Assembly: GCF_000682695.1 (NCBI RefSeq)
Contig: NZ_AWFG01000012.1
Coordinates: 30,032 to 94,031, forward strand
Direction: 5' to 3'
DNA: 64,000 nt
From: Hyphomonas chukchiensis
GTDB taxonomy: Bacteria; Pseudomonadota; Alphaproteobacteria; Caulobacterales; Hyphomonadaceae
A model generated the notes under the pieces. The model was not told where the DNA came from and made no database searches. It worked only from the letters and a program-made list of their open reading frames with translations. The position numbers and the translations under genes were made by a program. Below, piece by piece: positions 51,788 to 61,570 of this stretch (positions are counted from its first letter, which is position 1; the number at the start of each line of letters is the position of its first letter).

Positions 51788-53185
51788 ATGGCCGGCAAGA
51801 CACTTTATGACAAGATTTGGGACGCGCATGTCGTCCACACGGATGCGGCTTCAGGCGAGAGCCTGCTCTATATCGACCTGCACCTTATTCATGAAGTAAC
51901 GACCCCTCAGGCCTTTGACGGGCTGAAGCTGGCTGGCCGCAAGGTGCGCCGGACCGACCTGACGCTGGCCGTGGCCGATCACAATACGCCGACCGAGAAC
52001 CAGGCGGCCGGCCTTGCAGGCGTCAAGGATCCGGAAGCGCGCAACCAGCTGGAAACGCTGACGCGGAACGTGGCCGAGTATGGCATCGAATATTTCCCCA
52101 TGGGTGATATCCGCAACGGCATCGTGCATGTTGTGGGCCCAGAGCAGGGCCGCACGCAGCCCGGCATGACCATCGTGTGCGGTGACAGCCACACGTCGAC
52201 ACACGGCGCCTTTGGCGCGCTGGCGCATGGCATCGGCACGTCGGAAGTCGAACATGTACTGGCCACGCAGACGCTGCGCGCGCGCAAGATGCAGAACATG
52301 GCCGTGGAAGTGACGGGCAAGCTGCGCGACGGCGTGACCGCCAAGGATCTCGCGCTGCACATTATTGCGCAGACGGGTACGGCGGGCGGCACGGGCTATG
52401 TGATCGAGTATCGCGGCGAGGCGATCAAGGCGCTGTCGATGGAAGCGCGCATGACGCTGTGCAACCTGGCCATTGAAGGCGGCGCACGCGCTGGCCTGAT
52501 CGCACCGGATGAAAAGACATTCGAATACATGAAGGGCCGCCCGGCGAGCCCGAAGGCTGGCGCGTGGGACGTGGCGACCAGCTACTGGAAGACACTCTAT
52601 TCCGATGACGATGCGGCCTGGGATACGGTGATCCGGATTGATGGCGCCTCGGTTGAGCCGACCATCACCTGGGGCACGAGCCCGGAACAGGCGATCCCGC
52701 TGTCGGGCAAGACGCCTGTGCCGGAAGAGATTGCCGATCCGGTCAAGCGCGCAGCCGCCGAGCGGGCGCTCGATTATATGGGTCTTGAGGCAGGCGTGCC
52801 GATTGCCGGAACGCCGGTGCAGCGGGTCTTCATCGGCTCGTGCACGAACAGCCGGATCGAGGACCTGCGGGCGGCGGCGGATGTCGCCAAGGGCCATCAT
52901 GTGGCCGAGGGCGTGCGCGCCATGGTCGTGCCGGGCTCTGGCCTTGTGCGGGCGCAGGCCGAGGCCGAAGGGCTCGATATCATCCTGATGGAAGCCGGTT
53001 TCGAATGGCGTGAGCCGGGCTGTTCCATGTGCCTTGGCATGAACCCGGACATCCTGTCGCCGGGCGAACGCTGCGCATCGACCTCGAACCGCAATTTCGA
53101 AGGCCGTCAGGGCCGGGGCGGGCGGACACATTTGATGAGTCCGGCGCTGGCGGCGCGCGCGGCGATCAATGGCGTGCTGGGCTGA
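51788..53185 (+). CDS. leuC: 3-isopropylmalate dehydratase large subunit
   Basis: 465 residues of the aconitase superfamily. [12 protein letters not shown] is the start, [31 protein letters not shown] an internal hallmark, and the [4Fe-4S] cysteines lie in [13 protein letters not shown] and [10 protein letters not shown]. With LeuD it isomerises isopropylmalate in leucine synthesis. The 217 bases upstream hold no gene and show no leucine-rich leader peptide. leuD follows 1.6 kb downstream after two unrelated genes. Confidence 0.97.
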   Translation: MAGKTLYDKIWDAHVVHTDAASGESLLYIDLHLIHEVTTPQAFDGLKLAGRKVRRTDLTLAVADHNTPTENQAAGLAGVKDPEARNQLETLTRNVAEYGIEYFPMGDIRNGIVHVVGPEQGRTQPGMTIVCGDSHTSTHGAFGALAHGIGTSEVEHVLATQTLRARKMQNMAVEVTGKLRDGVTAKDLALHIIAQTGTAGGTGYVIEYRGEAIKALSMEARMTLCNLAIEGGARAGLIAPDEKTFEYMKGRPASPKAGAWDVATSYWKTLYSDDDAAWDTVIRIDGASVEPTITWGTSPEQAIPLSGKTPVPEEIADPVKRAAAERALDYMGLEAGVPIAGTPVQRVFIGSCTNSRIEDLRAAADVAKGHHVAEGVRAMVVPGSGLVRAQAEAEGLDIILMEAGFEWREPGCSMCLGMNPDILSPGERCASTSNRNFEGRQGRGGRTHLMSPALAARAAINGVLG

Positions 53186-53268
53186 CCGCTCGGGCAACGC
53201 CAGATACGGCGATTTCAAAGTGCACGGTCCTCGCACATAATGAGGCCAATCAAGCGAGGAAACGCGAC

Positions 53269-53904
53269 ATGACCCGATACACATTGCATGGCATGTTTGC
53301 CTCAGGGCCGACCTACAAGGTTGGCCTGATGCTGAACCTGACCGGCACGCCCTATGATTACGAGCATGTCGACCTGCGCTCGGGCGCGCACAAGGCCGAC
53401 GCCTTCCTCTCCAAGAACCGTTATGGCCAGGTGCCGGTGCTGGAGGATCACGAGAAGGACATCTGCCTTTGCCAGTCCTCCGTCATTCTCGACTATCTCG
53501 CCGACGAGACCGGCCAGTTCGGCGGCAAGGACCGGGCCGAGCGTCTGCGGGCCCGCGAGTGGCAGCTGTGGGGCACGGGCCAGCTGTCCATCGGCATTTT
53601 CCGGACCCGCGCCCAGAAGCTGGGCTTCTTTGATTTTCCCGAGCAGGTCGTCGCGGCCAATCTGGCCAGTGCGACCAATGCCCTGAAGGAACTGAACGGT
53701 CTGCTCGAAGGGCGCGACTGGCTCGTTGGCGGCGGGGTCACCATTGCTGACGTGGATATTTATGGTGTCGTCGCGTATTCCGGCCAGGCGCAGATAGACC
53801 TTGCTCCGTTCGCCCACGTGCGCCGCTGGATGTCGCGCGTCGAGGCCCTGCCCCGCTTCAAGAGCATCGACACGGCGCTGCCGAAGGAAAGCACCAAGGC
53901 ATGA
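53269..53904 (+). CDS. Glutathione S-transferase family protein
   Basis: 211 residues from the ATG at 53269 (CGAGGAAA upstream). The N-terminal thioredoxin-fold domain has SGPTYKVGLMLNLTGTPYDY, YGQVPVLED and CLCQSSVILDYLA, where QSSVI is the glutathione-binding ESxxI-type site. The helical domain has FDFP, LVGGGVTIADVDIY. The stop overlaps the next gene by 4 bases. It sits inside the leu cluster but no link with leucine synthesis is known. Confidence 0.88.
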   Translation: MTRYTLHGMFASGPTYKVGLMLNLTGTPYDYEHVDLRSGAHKADAFLSKNRYGQVPVLEDHEKDICLCQSSVILDYLADETGQFGGKDRAERLRAREWQLWGTGQLSIGIFRTRAQKLGFFDFPEQVVAANLASATNALKELNGLLEGRDWLVGGGVTIADVDIYGVVAYSGQAQIDLAPFAHVRRWMSRVEALPRFKSIDTALPKESTKA

Positions 53905-54749
53905 TCACGGGGCTGGACCATATTGTTCTGGTCTGCCCGGAGATTGCGTCGGGCACGGCGGTCTATGCCGCCCTGCTTGGCCGTGCGCCTGACTGGGAGG
54001 CGGTCTCGGCAGATGGCGCAGCGACGGCGATCTTCCGCGTGAACAATACGGCGCTTGAGCTGATGGCCCCGGATGGCGACGGGCCGATGGCGCAGCGTCT
54101 CGGCGAGGTCATTGCCGAGGACGGGCCGGGGCTGAAGAGCCTTGCCTTCCGCACCGGGGATATTGAGCATGCCCATCATCGCCTGACGCGTCGTGGCCTG
54201 AAGCCGCACGAGATCATGCCGGGCGACAGCACGAGCGAAATTGCAGGCAAAACGCGCAACTGGCGGCGTTTTCGGTGTTCAGACGATGAGACAGCCGGTG
54301 TGCGCACGTTCCTGATCGAGCATCAGACGGGCGAACTCGAGGCGGCCGATGCGCCGGATGATGCTGTGTCAGGCCTCGACCATATTGTCATCAATACGCC
54401 CAATCCTGACCGGGCGGCGGCGCTTTATGGCGCGCGCCTTGGGCTTGACCTTGCGCTCGACCGGACCGCGCCGGAATGGAAAACGCGTTTCCTGTTCTTC
54501 CGTACGGGCGGGCTGACCTTCGAGGTGATCAACCGTCTCGGCGAGACACCGGACATATCCGGTGCGGATTCCATCTGGGGCCTGACATGGGAAGTGGCCG
54601 ATCTGGCGGCGGCGCATGAGCGCCTGCTGGACGCTGGCTTCGACGTGTCCGGACAGCGCAAGGGGCGCAAGCCCGGAAGCAATGTCTTCACCATTCGAAA
54701 TGGCACGCTGAATGTGCCGACCCTGTTCATCTCGCATGACCCGCATTAG
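53901..54749 (+). CDS. VOC (glyoxalase-like) family protein, two modules
   Basis: 282 residues. Two VOC half-domains start at GLDHIVLVCPEI (residue 4) and GLDHIVINTPNP (about 156), the second containing LFFRTGGLTFEVI. Histidine and glutamate positions are consistent with a metal site, but the family includes glyoxalases, dioxygenases and binding proteins. It is coupled to the GST by ATGA and precedes leuD by 9 bases. Confidence 0.82.
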   Translation: MITGLDHIVLVCPEIASGTAVYAALLGRAPDWEAVSADGAATAIFRVNNTALELMAPDGDGPMAQRLGEVIAEDGPGLKSLAFRTGDIEHAHHRLTRRGLKPHEIMPGDSTSEIAGKTRNWRRFRCSDDETAGVRTFLIEHQTGELEAADAPDDAVSGLDHIVINTPNPDRAAALYGARLGLDLALDRTAPEWKTRFLFFRTGGLTFEVINRLGETPDISGADSIWGLTWEVADLAAAHERLLDAGFDVSGQRKGRKPGSNVFTIRNGTLNVPTLFISHDPH

Positions 54750-54758
54750 GATAACAAG

Positions 54759-55388
54759 ATGAAAGCCTTTCAGACCCTCACTGGTACTGCCGCTCCCCTG
54801 ATGGAGAAGGGCAAGCTGATGTCGAATGTCGACACCGACATGATCATCCCGAAACAGTTCCTGAAGACCACGACGCGCACCGGCCTCTCCAAGGGCCTGT
54901 TCCACGAGTTGAAAACCAAGGCGGATGGCTCCGAAAACCCGGATTTCGTGCTCAACAAGCCGCAATATGCCAAGGCGAACATCCTGATTGCGGGCGAGAA
55001 TTTCGGCTGCGGTTCGTCGCGTGAGCATGCGCCATGGGCGCTGCTGGACCAGGGCATTACCTGTGTCATCGCGCCGAGCTTTGCCGATATCTTCCACAAT
55101 AATTGCTACAAGAACGGCATCCTGCCCGTGCGCCTGCCGGTGGATGTGTGCGCTGAGCTGGCGGCGCAGGCCGGCGGGGCGAACCATGTGTTCACGATTG
55201 ACCTTGAGACGCAGACGGTGACGACGCCGGACGGTGTCGTGCACAGCTTTGAAGTTGATGCTGGCCGCAAGTCCAACCTGATGGCCGGCCTCGACGAGAT
55301 TGGCGCGTCGCTGACATCTGCGGCGGAGATTGACGCATTTGAAGCCAAGCGGCGGCACATGACGCCCTGGCTCGAACGCGCGGGCTGA
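54759..55388 (+). CDS. leuD: 3-isopropylmalate dehydratase small subunit
   Basis: 209 residues. [35 protein letters not shown] and [14 protein letters not shown] are the swivelling-domain hallmarks of LeuD. It completes LeuC. It is in the same direction as leuC, with the GST and VOC genes between, and is followed by a small lipoprotein gene 24 bases later. Confidence 0.96.
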   Translation: MKAFQTLTGTAAPLMEKGKLMSNVDTDMIIPKQFLKTTTRTGLSKGLFHELKTKADGSENPDFVLNKPQYAKANILIAGENFGCGSSREHAPWALLDQGITCVIAPSFADIFHNNCYKNGILPVRLPVDVCAELAAQAGGANHVFTIDLETQTVTTPDGVVHSFEVDAGRKSNLMAGLDEIGASLTSAAEIDAFEAKRRHMTPWLERAG

Positions 55389-55412
55389 AACGAGCGAAAC
55401 AGGAGGATAGTC

Positions 55413-55580
55413 ATGGCGCGCTGGAAATCGGTTCTTCTGTCTGCGGCGTGCCTGACGGCGCTCGGCGGCTGTCACAATGACCCGTTCAGCATGAAGCCTG
55501 AGACAAACGCGACATTGCCGAAGAAGGCGCCGCCTGTAGAGCCTGTTGATGATGCTGAGGATGCCGAGGCGCCCCGATGA
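55413..55580 (+). CDS. Small lipoprotein (55 aa)
   Basis: This is a short frame with GGAGGA 7 bases before the ATG. The signal WKSVLLSAACLTALGGC gives Cys20 as lipidation site, followed by a short Pro/Glu/Asp-rich tail ending DAEDAEAPR. The stop overlaps the ATG of the next gene (ATGA), supporting that it is translated. No function is recognised; it may only anchor a charged tail in the outer membrane. Confidence 0.75.
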   Translation: MARWKSVLLSAACLTALGGCHNDPFSMKPETNATLPKKAPPVEPVDDAEDAEAPR

Positions 55581-55873
55581 TCCTGATCGAGGGGACAGTG
55601 CGCATCCCGCCGGCCAATCTGGAGAAGGCGCGGGGCGTGATGGAACAGATGATCCGGGCGAGCCGGGCCGAGGCGGGATGTATCGACTATGCCTATAGCG
55701 TTGATGTGCTGGATCCCGGCCTGATCCGCGTGAACGAGCGCTGGGAGAGCCGCGAAGCCTTGGCGGCGCATTTCAAGACGGCGCACATGGCCACCTGGCG
55801 CTCCTTCTTCCCCGAACTGGGCATTACGGACCGTTCCTTGCGCCTTTACGAGGCCGATCCTGAACCCATCTGA
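55577..55873 (+). CDS. ABM domain protein, putative quinol monooxygenase
   Basis: 98 residues. ILIEGTVRIPPANLEKAR, SRAEAGCIDYAYSVD, ERWESREALAAHF and THxM-like TAHMATWRSFF are the YgiN/ABM pattern. It is coupled by 4 bases to the small lipoprotein. The protein resembles the one at 24851-25150 in layout but not closely in sequence. Confidence 0.85.
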   Translation: MILIEGTVRIPPANLEKARGVMEQMIRASRAEAGCIDYAYSVDVLDPGLIRVNERWESREALAAHFKTAHMATWRSFFPELGITDRSLRLYEADPEPI

Positions 55874-55875
55874 GT

Positions 55876-55897
55876 CCCTTCCCGGACCGTTCCGGGG
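55876..55897 (+). repeat. Interspersed short repeat, copy D, with hairpin
   Basis: The sequence CCCTTCCCGGACCGTTCC starts the element. CCCGGA (55881-55886) and TCCGGG (55891-55896) form a 6-base stem, and the core TTCCCGGACCGTTC is shared with copy B. It lies right after the ABM stop and may act as a weak terminator. Confidence 0.5.
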
Positions 55898-55992
55898 CAA
55901 TCTGCTGATTGCGTGACCGGGTGCGGGGCGTTAGAGGCGTGTCTTCTGCTGCGCCCGCGCGGCAAAGACCCATATCCAGGAGGCCCGCGCCC

Positions 55993-57051
55993 ATGTCATC
56001 GCAAACAGTGTTGCTTCTGCCCGGAGACGGTATTGGCCCCGAAGTGATGGCGCAGGCGCGCCGCGTGGCCGAAATCCTTGTGCCGGATATCAAGTTCGAG
56101 ACAGGCCTTGTCGGCGGCGCTTCCTTTGACATGCACGGCACGCCGATGGCCGACGAGACGCTTGAGAAAGCGCGGCATGTCGATGCCGTCCTGCTCGGCG
56201 CCGTCGGCGGACCGAAATGGAATAATGTCGCCCGCGACAAGCGCCCGGAGGCGGGACTGCTGGCCATTCGCAAGGGGCTCGACGTGTTTGCGAACCTGCG
56301 CCCGGCCTATTGCTTCCCGGCGCTGGTCGATGCGTCCAGCCTGAAACGCGAGATCATCGAAGGCCTCGACCTGATGATCGTGCGCGAGCTGACCGGTGAC
56401 GTGTATTTCGGCGAGCCGCGCGGCATCGATGTGGATGATGAAGGCTATCGCCGCGGCTATGACACGGCGCTCTACACCCATCCGGAAATCGAGCGCGTGA
56501 CGCGCGTGGCGTTTGACATTGCGCGTGAACGCAAGGGTCAGGTGTGTTCGGTCGAGAAATCGAACGTGATGGAATCCGGCCTGTTCTGGCGTCAGGAAGT
56601 GACGCTCGCGCATGCCGAATTTGGCGCGGGCATTGAACTCACGCACATGTATGCCGACGCCTGCGCGATGGAGCTGGTGCGCGCGCCGAAACAGTTCGAC
56701 GTGATCCTTGCCGGCAACCTGTTCGGCGACATCCTCTCGGACGAAGCCTCGATGCTGACGGGCTCGATCGGCATGCTGCCGTCGGCCTCGCTGGGAAGCC
56801 CCGGCACGCCGGGTCTTTACGAGCCGGTGCACGGTTCGGCGCCGGACATTGCGGGCCAGGGCATTGCCAACCCGTGCGCCATGATCCTGTCGCTGGAAAT
56901 GGCGCTGCGCTGGTCGCTGGACCGCGAGAAGGCAGCCGATGCGCTGTTCGCTGCGGTCGGCAAGGCGCTGGAGAATGGCGCCCGGACCAAGGACCTCGGC
57001 GGCGATCTCAGCACCGAGGGAATGGCCGACGCGATCATCGCGGCGCTCTAG
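55993..57051 (+). CDS. leuB: 3-isopropylmalate dehydrogenase
   Basis: 352 residues from the ATG at 55993 (CAGGAGG upstream). [17 protein letters not shown] is the start, [33 protein letters not shown] and [27 protein letters not shown] follow, covering the NAD- and metal-binding sites. It makes 2-oxoisocaproate in leucine synthesis. It completes leuC and leuD; leuA is not in the window. Confidence 0.97.
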   Translation: MSSQTVLLLPGDGIGPEVMAQARRVAEILVPDIKFETGLVGGASFDMHGTPMADETLEKARHVDAVLLGAVGGPKWNNVARDKRPEAGLLAIRKGLDVFANLRPAYCFPALVDASSLKREIIEGLDLMIVRELTGDVYFGEPRGIDVDDEGYRRGYDTALYTHPEIERVTRVAFDIARERKGQVCSVEKSNVMESGLFWRQEVTLAHAEFGAGIELTHMYADACAMELVRAPKQFDVILAGNLFGDILSDEASMLTGSIGMLPSASLGSPGTPGLYEPVHGSAPDIAGQGIANPCAMILSLEMALRWSLDREKAADALFAAVGKALENGARTKDLGGDLSTEGMADAIIAAL

Positions 57052-57125
57052 CAACTGACCCCGCAATTGCCGCTGACCTGCGGCTGTGACATCTTCCTCC
57101 AAAAAGAAGACTTGGAGGAAACACG

Positions 57126-58316
57126 ATGACCTATGCAGGCAGCCGCCTTGTGCATGATGCTGACAGCCATTTGATGGAGCCGAGCGACTGTCTCGATCCC
57201 TATTTCGACCGCAAGCTGCTGGCGCGCTACCACGATCTTCCGGTCTATAAATGGAAGAAATCCTTCGACGCTTTCGTTAATGGACAGCTGGCCGCGCATG
57301 ACGATGCCGCCTTTCGCGCGGGCGTCGCGGAGAACATTCTCCTGCGGAAGAATTACGAAGCGCATGGCGCCTTCCGCCGGGAAGACCGTCCTGACGTGCT
57401 CGATCTTCTCGGCTTTGCCAGCCAGCTCGTTTTCACGACATTCTGCCTTGGCAATTTCGGGCTGGATGAGGGCGACGACATGGAGCTCTGCTATGCGGCA
57501 GCCGAAGCGCACAACCGGATGATGACCGACTTTTGCGCGGTCGACCGGCGCCTTCTGGCCACGGCCTATGTGCCGCTGGAGGATATCGAGCGGGCGGTTC
57601 AGACGGCGCGCAATGCCATCGAGATGGGGGCGAAAGCCCTTATGGTGCCGTCGAAATGCCCGCAGCATCATGCGCCAAGCCATGTCGGTCTCGACCCGGT
57701 CTGGGCCATGGCGGAGGAGGCGGGCCTGCCGATCCTCTTCCATGTCGGCGGCGAGGACAAGCTGAACCCGGTCTACAAGGAAAACGGCCTGCCGCCGGTG
57801 CCGGATTTCCATGGCGGGGACGATAATTTCACGTCCGTGAGCTACATGCCGATCCCCTCGGCCGTGATGCAGACGCTGGCGACGATGATCTTTGACGGCG
57901 TGTTCGACCGGTTCCCAAACCTGAAATTCGGTGCGATCGAGCTTGGCGCCGCCTGGGTGCCGGGATGGATGCGATCGATGGATTCGGCGGCCCATGCGTT
58001 CATGCGCAACGAAACACGGCTGCAGAACCTGTCGGCGAAACCGTCAGAGATCGTCCGCCGGCAGTTCCGCGTGACACCCTATCCGCATGAGGATGCCGGC
58101 TGGATCATCGCGAATGCGGGCGAGGAGATATGTCTCTTCTCGTCGGACTATCCGCACGTTGAAGGCGGCCGTAATCCGCTGAAGCGCTTTGACGAGAGCC
58201 TGAAGGGCGCATCGACGCGCGCTGTCGAGGCCTTCTATTCCGGCAATTTCATCGACCTGATGGGCGAGGGTCTCGCGCCGGATCTACGTGTGCCGCAGCT
58301 TGCTCGATCAGCCTGA
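57126..58316 (+). CDS. Amidohydrolase family protein (ACMSD-like)
   Basis: 396 residues. Metal ligands are suggested by HDADSHLMEP near the N-terminus, LPILFHVGG (mid) and LFSSDYPHVEGG (C-terminal), as in the amidohydrolase-2 family that includes aminocarboxymuconate-semialdehyde decarboxylase. Homologues often act on aromatic breakdown products; the substrate here cannot be told. GGAGG lies just upstream of the ATG. Confidence 0.88.
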   Translation: MTYAGSRLVHDADSHLMEPSDCLDPYFDRKLLARYHDLPVYKWKKSFDAFVNGQLAAHDDAAFRAGVAENILLRKNYEAHGAFRREDRPDVLDLLGFASQLVFTTFCLGNFGLDEGDDMELCYAAAEAHNRMMTDFCAVDRRLLATAYVPLEDIERAVQTARNAIEMGAKALMVPSKCPQHHAPSHVGLDPVWAMAEEAGLPILFHVGGEDKLNPVYKENGLPPVPDFHGGDDNFTSVSYMPIPSAVMQTLATMIFDGVFDRFPNLKFGAIELGAAWVPGWMRSMDSAAHAFMRNETRLQNLSAKPSEIVRRQFRVTPYPHEDAGWIIANAGEEICLFSSDYPHVEGGRNPLKRFDESLKGASTRAVEAFYSGNFIDLMGEGLAPDLRVPQLARSA

Positions 58317-58352
58317 CCTCTATAACTGAGATCGGTGGGCGGGGGATGTAAA

Positions 58353-58910
58353 ATGGCTGAGAACACGACAAGCGAGGGGAAAGAGGAAGTTCTGCAACAG
58401 CGCAGGACGCGTATCGAGTACTTGGCTCTCATTGCTGAAATCGTGAGCGCAATCGCCGTCGTCATTTCGCTCGGGTTTGTGGGCCTCCAGTTGCGCGGCG
58501 GCAATACGGTGATGCTTCGCAACGAATCCAATGCGACGATGGCGCAATGGTCCACCTTTCGCGCCTCGGTCTATACCGACCGCGACACGGCCATGATTTT
58601 CCAGTCCGGAATGGATGCGACCCCGCCGCTGGACGCGGCAGATAGGCTGCGTTTCCTGTATCTGATGCGCGAGCATGCTTGGGCGACGTTCCAGATATGG
58701 GATCGGGCGAGAAAGGGTCTGGTGCCGGACGCGAATTTCCGGATGGGAGCGGCGCCGGATTATCTGCGTGTGATCTGTACGCCAGGCGGCGCTGCGGCAT
58801 GGGCAGAAATCAAAGCCGAACTGCCCGAGCCCTATGTCGCAGATATGGATGGGTTAGCTGTATCCTATGCCCAAACCCGAGGGGTCGTGTGCCAACCGGC
58901 GGCGGAATAG
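58353..58910 (+). CDS. Hypothetical membrane protein (paralogue of 46463-46957)
   Basis: 185 residues from the ATG at 58353 (a GTG at 58335 is also in frame). After a charged N-terminus, one membrane helix (LALIAEIVSAIAVVISLGFVGLQLRGG) is followed by a helical domain (FLYLMREHAWATFQIWDRARKGL). The FVGLQLR motif and the spacing match the protein at 46463-46957. Function is unknown. Confidence 0.72.
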   Translation: MAENTTSEGKEEVLQQRRTRIEYLALIAEIVSAIAVVISLGFVGLQLRGGNTVMLRNESNATMAQWSTFRASVYTDRDTAMIFQSGMDATPPLDAADRLRFLYLMREHAWATFQIWDRARKGLVPDANFRMGAAPDYLRVICTPGGAAAWAEIKAELPEPYVADMDGLAVSYAQTRGVVCQPAAE

Positions 58911-58916
58911 GGCCGA

Positions 58917-59288
58917 TCAGCTATAGTCGGCGATGCGGCAGAGCAGGTTGCCGCGGAATTCGAAGAAGCTGGCGCCACGGATTTTCACTGTTTCACCGGC
59001 GCGAACGCCATTGGGCAGGTCGACGGCGGCCTTGCCTTCGAATTCGATCTCGGCGGCGGCCTTGCCGGCGCCAGTCACGACATTGACCAGCCGCTGGCGG
59101 CGATAGGAAAAGGCATTGCCCGAGAGGTCTGCCACCTGACGCATCATGTCCTTTCCATCGAGCCGCATGGACTGGCCCGAGTTCGAAATGTTCTCGAACA
59201 CGACATCATCGGTGACGCAGTCGATCATGCCGTCAATGTCGCGGGCGTTGTAGCTGGCAATGTAGCGGGCGATTATGTCGTCAAGCAC
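58917..59288 (-). CDS. SnoaL/NTF2-like fold protein
   Basis: 123 residues if it starts at GTG 59288 (GGAGAC upstream, on this strand); no ATG gives a family-like start. LDDIIARYIASYNARDIDGMIDCVTDDVVFEN is the typical N-terminal helix-strand of SnoaL-like or limonene-epoxide-hydrolase-like proteins. No catalytic residues can be assigned. It is divergent from asd. Confidence 0.75.
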   Translation of the reverse strand: MLDDIIARYIASYNARDIDGMIDCVTDDVVFENISNSGQSMRLDGKDMMRQVADLSGNAFSYRRQRLVNVVTGAGKAAAEIEFEGKAAVDLPNGVRAGETVKIRGASFFEFRGNLLCRIADYS

Positions 59289-59416
59289 GCATGGGTCTCC
59301 TTGGGCCTGGGGCAGGGATAAAAGGCTGCATAACACATAACACGATGGCAACAGGCTTTGCACATGGGACAAGAATGCGTCATAAGCCTGCGGCTTACAC
59401 AACGGAGTTTAATATC

Positions 59417-60460
59417 ATGGCCACGCGGATTGCAGTTGTCGGTGCTACAGGGAATGTCGGACGCGAACTTCTGAACATTCTGGATGAGCGCCTCTTCCCC
59501 GCAGACGAAGTCTTTGCTGTCGCGTCCCGGCGCTCGATTGGCAAGGAAGTCAGCTATGGCGACAAGACTCTGAAGTGCCACGACCTTGAATCCTTTGACT
59601 TTAAGCGCGTTGACCTCGTGCTCATGTCGGCCGGTGGCACGATCTCGAAACAATGGGCGCCGAAAATTGCGGCGGCCGGGGCCATCGTGATCGATAACTC
59701 GTCTGCCTGGCGCATGGACAAGGACGTGCCGCTCGTCGTGCCGGAAGTGAATGCCGATGCGGTGATGGGCTACGCGAAGAAAAACATCATCGCCAATCCG
59801 AATTGCTCGACGGCGCAGCTGGTTGTGGCGCTGAAGCCTATCCATGATGCAGTTGGCATCACGCGTGTCGTGGTTGCGACCTATCAGTCGGTTTCCGGCG
59901 CCGGCAAGGATGGCATGGACGAACTCTGGAACCAGACCAAGGGCATCTTCGTCAATGACGAGCCGACGCCGCAGGTCTTCCAGAAGGATATCGCCTTCAA
60001 CGTGATCCCGCAGATCGATGTCTTCATGGATGACGGCTTCACCAAGGAAGAGTGGAAGATGCGCGAGGAGACGAAAAAGATCCTCGATCCTGCCATCGAA
60101 CTCGTGGCGACCTGCGTGCGCGTGCCTGTCTTTGTGGGCCATTCCGAAGCCGTACATATCGAGATGGCCGGCCCGATGAGCGCCGCCGAGGCCAAACGCC
60201 TGCTCCGCGAAAGCCCGGGCATCATGCTGGTCGATGATCCGAAGGAAGAGCTCTATATCACGCCGAAGGAATGCGTCGGTGACTGGGCGACCTTCATCAG
60301 TCGCGTGCGCAAGGATCCGACCGTCGAAAACGGTCTCGCCTTCTGGTGTGTCTCGGACAATCTTCGCAAGGGTGCGGCGCTGAACGCCGTTCAGATTGCG
60401 GAAGAATTGCTGAACCGCGGCGTGCTGAAAGCCGAGAAACAGCCCGTTACGACGGGCTGA
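59417..60460 (+). CDS. asd: Aspartate-semialdehyde dehydrogenase
   Basis: 347 residues from the ATG at 59417. RIAVVGATGNVG is the NADP-binding loop at residues 4-15; the catalytic cysteine is Cys130 in NPNCSTAQL. HSEAVHIEM is the conserved substrate-binding stretch. It makes aspartate semialdehyde for lysine, threonine, methionine and diaminopimelate. A CAGCCCG/CGGGCTG hairpin (60440-60459) spans its stop codon, without a T-run. Confidence 0.97.
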   Translation: MATRIAVVGATGNVGRELLNILDERLFPADEVFAVASRRSIGKEVSYGDKTLKCHDLESFDFKRVDLVLMSAGGTISKQWAPKIAAAGAIVIDNSSAWRMDKDVPLVVPEVNADAVMGYAKKNIIANPNCSTAQLVVALKPIHDAVGITRVVVATYQSVSGAGKDGMDELWNQTKGIFVNDEPTPQVFQKDIAFNVIPQIDVFMDDGFTKEEWKMREETKKILDPAIELVATCVRVPVFVGHSEAVHIEMAGPMSAAEAKRLLRESPGIMLVDDPKEELYITPKECVGDWATFISRVRKDPTVENGLAFWCVSDNLRKGAALNAVQIAEELLNRGVLKAEKQPVTTG

Positions 60461-60555
60461 GCCGCGACCGGCCTTTCGGAGTGAAGCAAAACTAAGCGCT
60501 CTGCGCAGCAAGAATTGGGTGGCGCCGCATGGCGGCTGCGCCTACATCGCGGCGC

Positions 60556-61470
60556 ATGAGCACTTCGTCATCCCTTCGCCTCGGTTTTCCGGCTGCCCTT
60601 GGCGCCTATGTCATCTGGGGCTCGCTGCCGCTTTATATCCGGGCGATGAGCCATGTCGGCGCGGTGGAGCTGCTGGCGCACCGGATCATCTGGTCGATCC
60701 CGACAGCGATCCTGTTGATCGCGGTTGCCGCCAACTGGCGCGACATCCGAACGGCGTTCAAGTGGGAGAACCTGAAATGGCTGGCCCTGTCGGGCCTTCT
60801 GATCGGGGTCAACTGGCTGATCTATATCTGGGCGGTGAACCAGGGCCGGACCATGGAGGCCTCGCTCGGCTATTACATTAACCCGCTGGTCAATGTGCTG
60901 TTCGGCATGCTGATTTTCTCGGAGCGCCTGCGCCCGGCGCAATGGGTTGCCGTGGTGATCGCGGCGATTGGCGTCGGCGTGATGACAATCGCGTTCGGCC
61001 ACATACCCTGGGTCGCGCTGGGCCTGTGCTTCTCGTTCGCGTTCTATTCGGTGATCCGGAAGAAGGTCGCGATCGACAGCCGGGCGGGATTTCTTGTCGA
61101 GGTTGTGGTGCTTGCGCCGCTCGCCCTGGCTTGGTTCAGCTGGTTCCTGCAACAGCCGGAAGGCCGGTTGATGGGTGAAGGCGGCTGGGACAACCTGCTG
61201 CTGGTGCTCGCCGGGCCGATCACGGCGACACCGCTGATCCTGTTCGGGCTCGCGGCAAAGCGCCTGAAGCTCTCCACCATCGGCATGATGCAATATATCG
61301 GGCCGACACTTCAGTTCCTGATTGCGACGCTGATCTTCCGCGAGGCGTTCGGATGGACGCATGCGATTGCGTTCGGCTGTATCTGGGCGGCCCTGGCCAT
61401 TTTCACGACCGACAGTGTTATTGGCGAGGCCAAGGCGCGTCGCCTTGCCCGCACGGCGCGGCCTGCATGA
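60556..61470 (+). CDS. rarD: RarD/EamA family transporter
   Basis: 304 residues from the ATG at 60556; another ATG at 60529 would add 9 residues and cannot be excluded. It has about ten membrane helices. LGAYVIWGSLPLYIRAM, LAHRIIWSIPTAI, WAVNQGRTMEASLGYYINPLVNVLFG and MMQYIGPTLQFL are RarD hallmarks. It belongs to the drug/metabolite transporter superfamily; its substrate is unknown. Confidence 0.9.
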   Translation: MSTSSSLRLGFPAALGAYVIWGSLPLYIRAMSHVGAVELLAHRIIWSIPTAILLIAVAANWRDIRTAFKWENLKWLALSGLLIGVNWLIYIWAVNQGRTMEASLGYYINPLVNVLFGMLIFSERLRPAQWVAVVIAAIGVGVMTIAFGHIPWVALGLCFSFAFYSVIRKKVAIDSRAGFLVEVVVLAPLALAWFSWFLQQPEGRLMGEGGWDNLLLVLAGPITATPLILFGLAAKRLKLSTIGMMQYIGPTLQFLIATLIFREAFGWTHAIAFGCIWAALAIFTTDSVIGEAKARRLARTARPA

Positions 61471-61493
61471 AAAAAGCCCCGGCCGCTGGGAGC
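61471..61493 (-). terminator. Terminator candidate for the LysE/serine hydrolase transcript
   Basis: Read on the minus strand, GCTCC and GGGGC form a short stem with a G-T pair, followed by TTTTTT. It lies about 80 bases beyond the LysE stop and directly at the rarD stop, so it would end the leftward transcript. Confidence 0.5.
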
Positions 61494-61570
61494 GTGCCGA
61501 GGCAGGATTCGCATGATGGGTTCAATGAACCCAAGGCTGGCTTTGCAATGCCTGTGCCAGAAATGCACCA

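Noticed and set aside
51851..53284. 477-codon open frame on the minus strand across leuC
   Set aside because: It is the mirror of leuC in high-GC DNA. leuC has complete aconitase motifs.
55996..57102. 368-codon open frame on the minus strand across leuB
   Set aside because: It is antisense to leuB and contains no domain.
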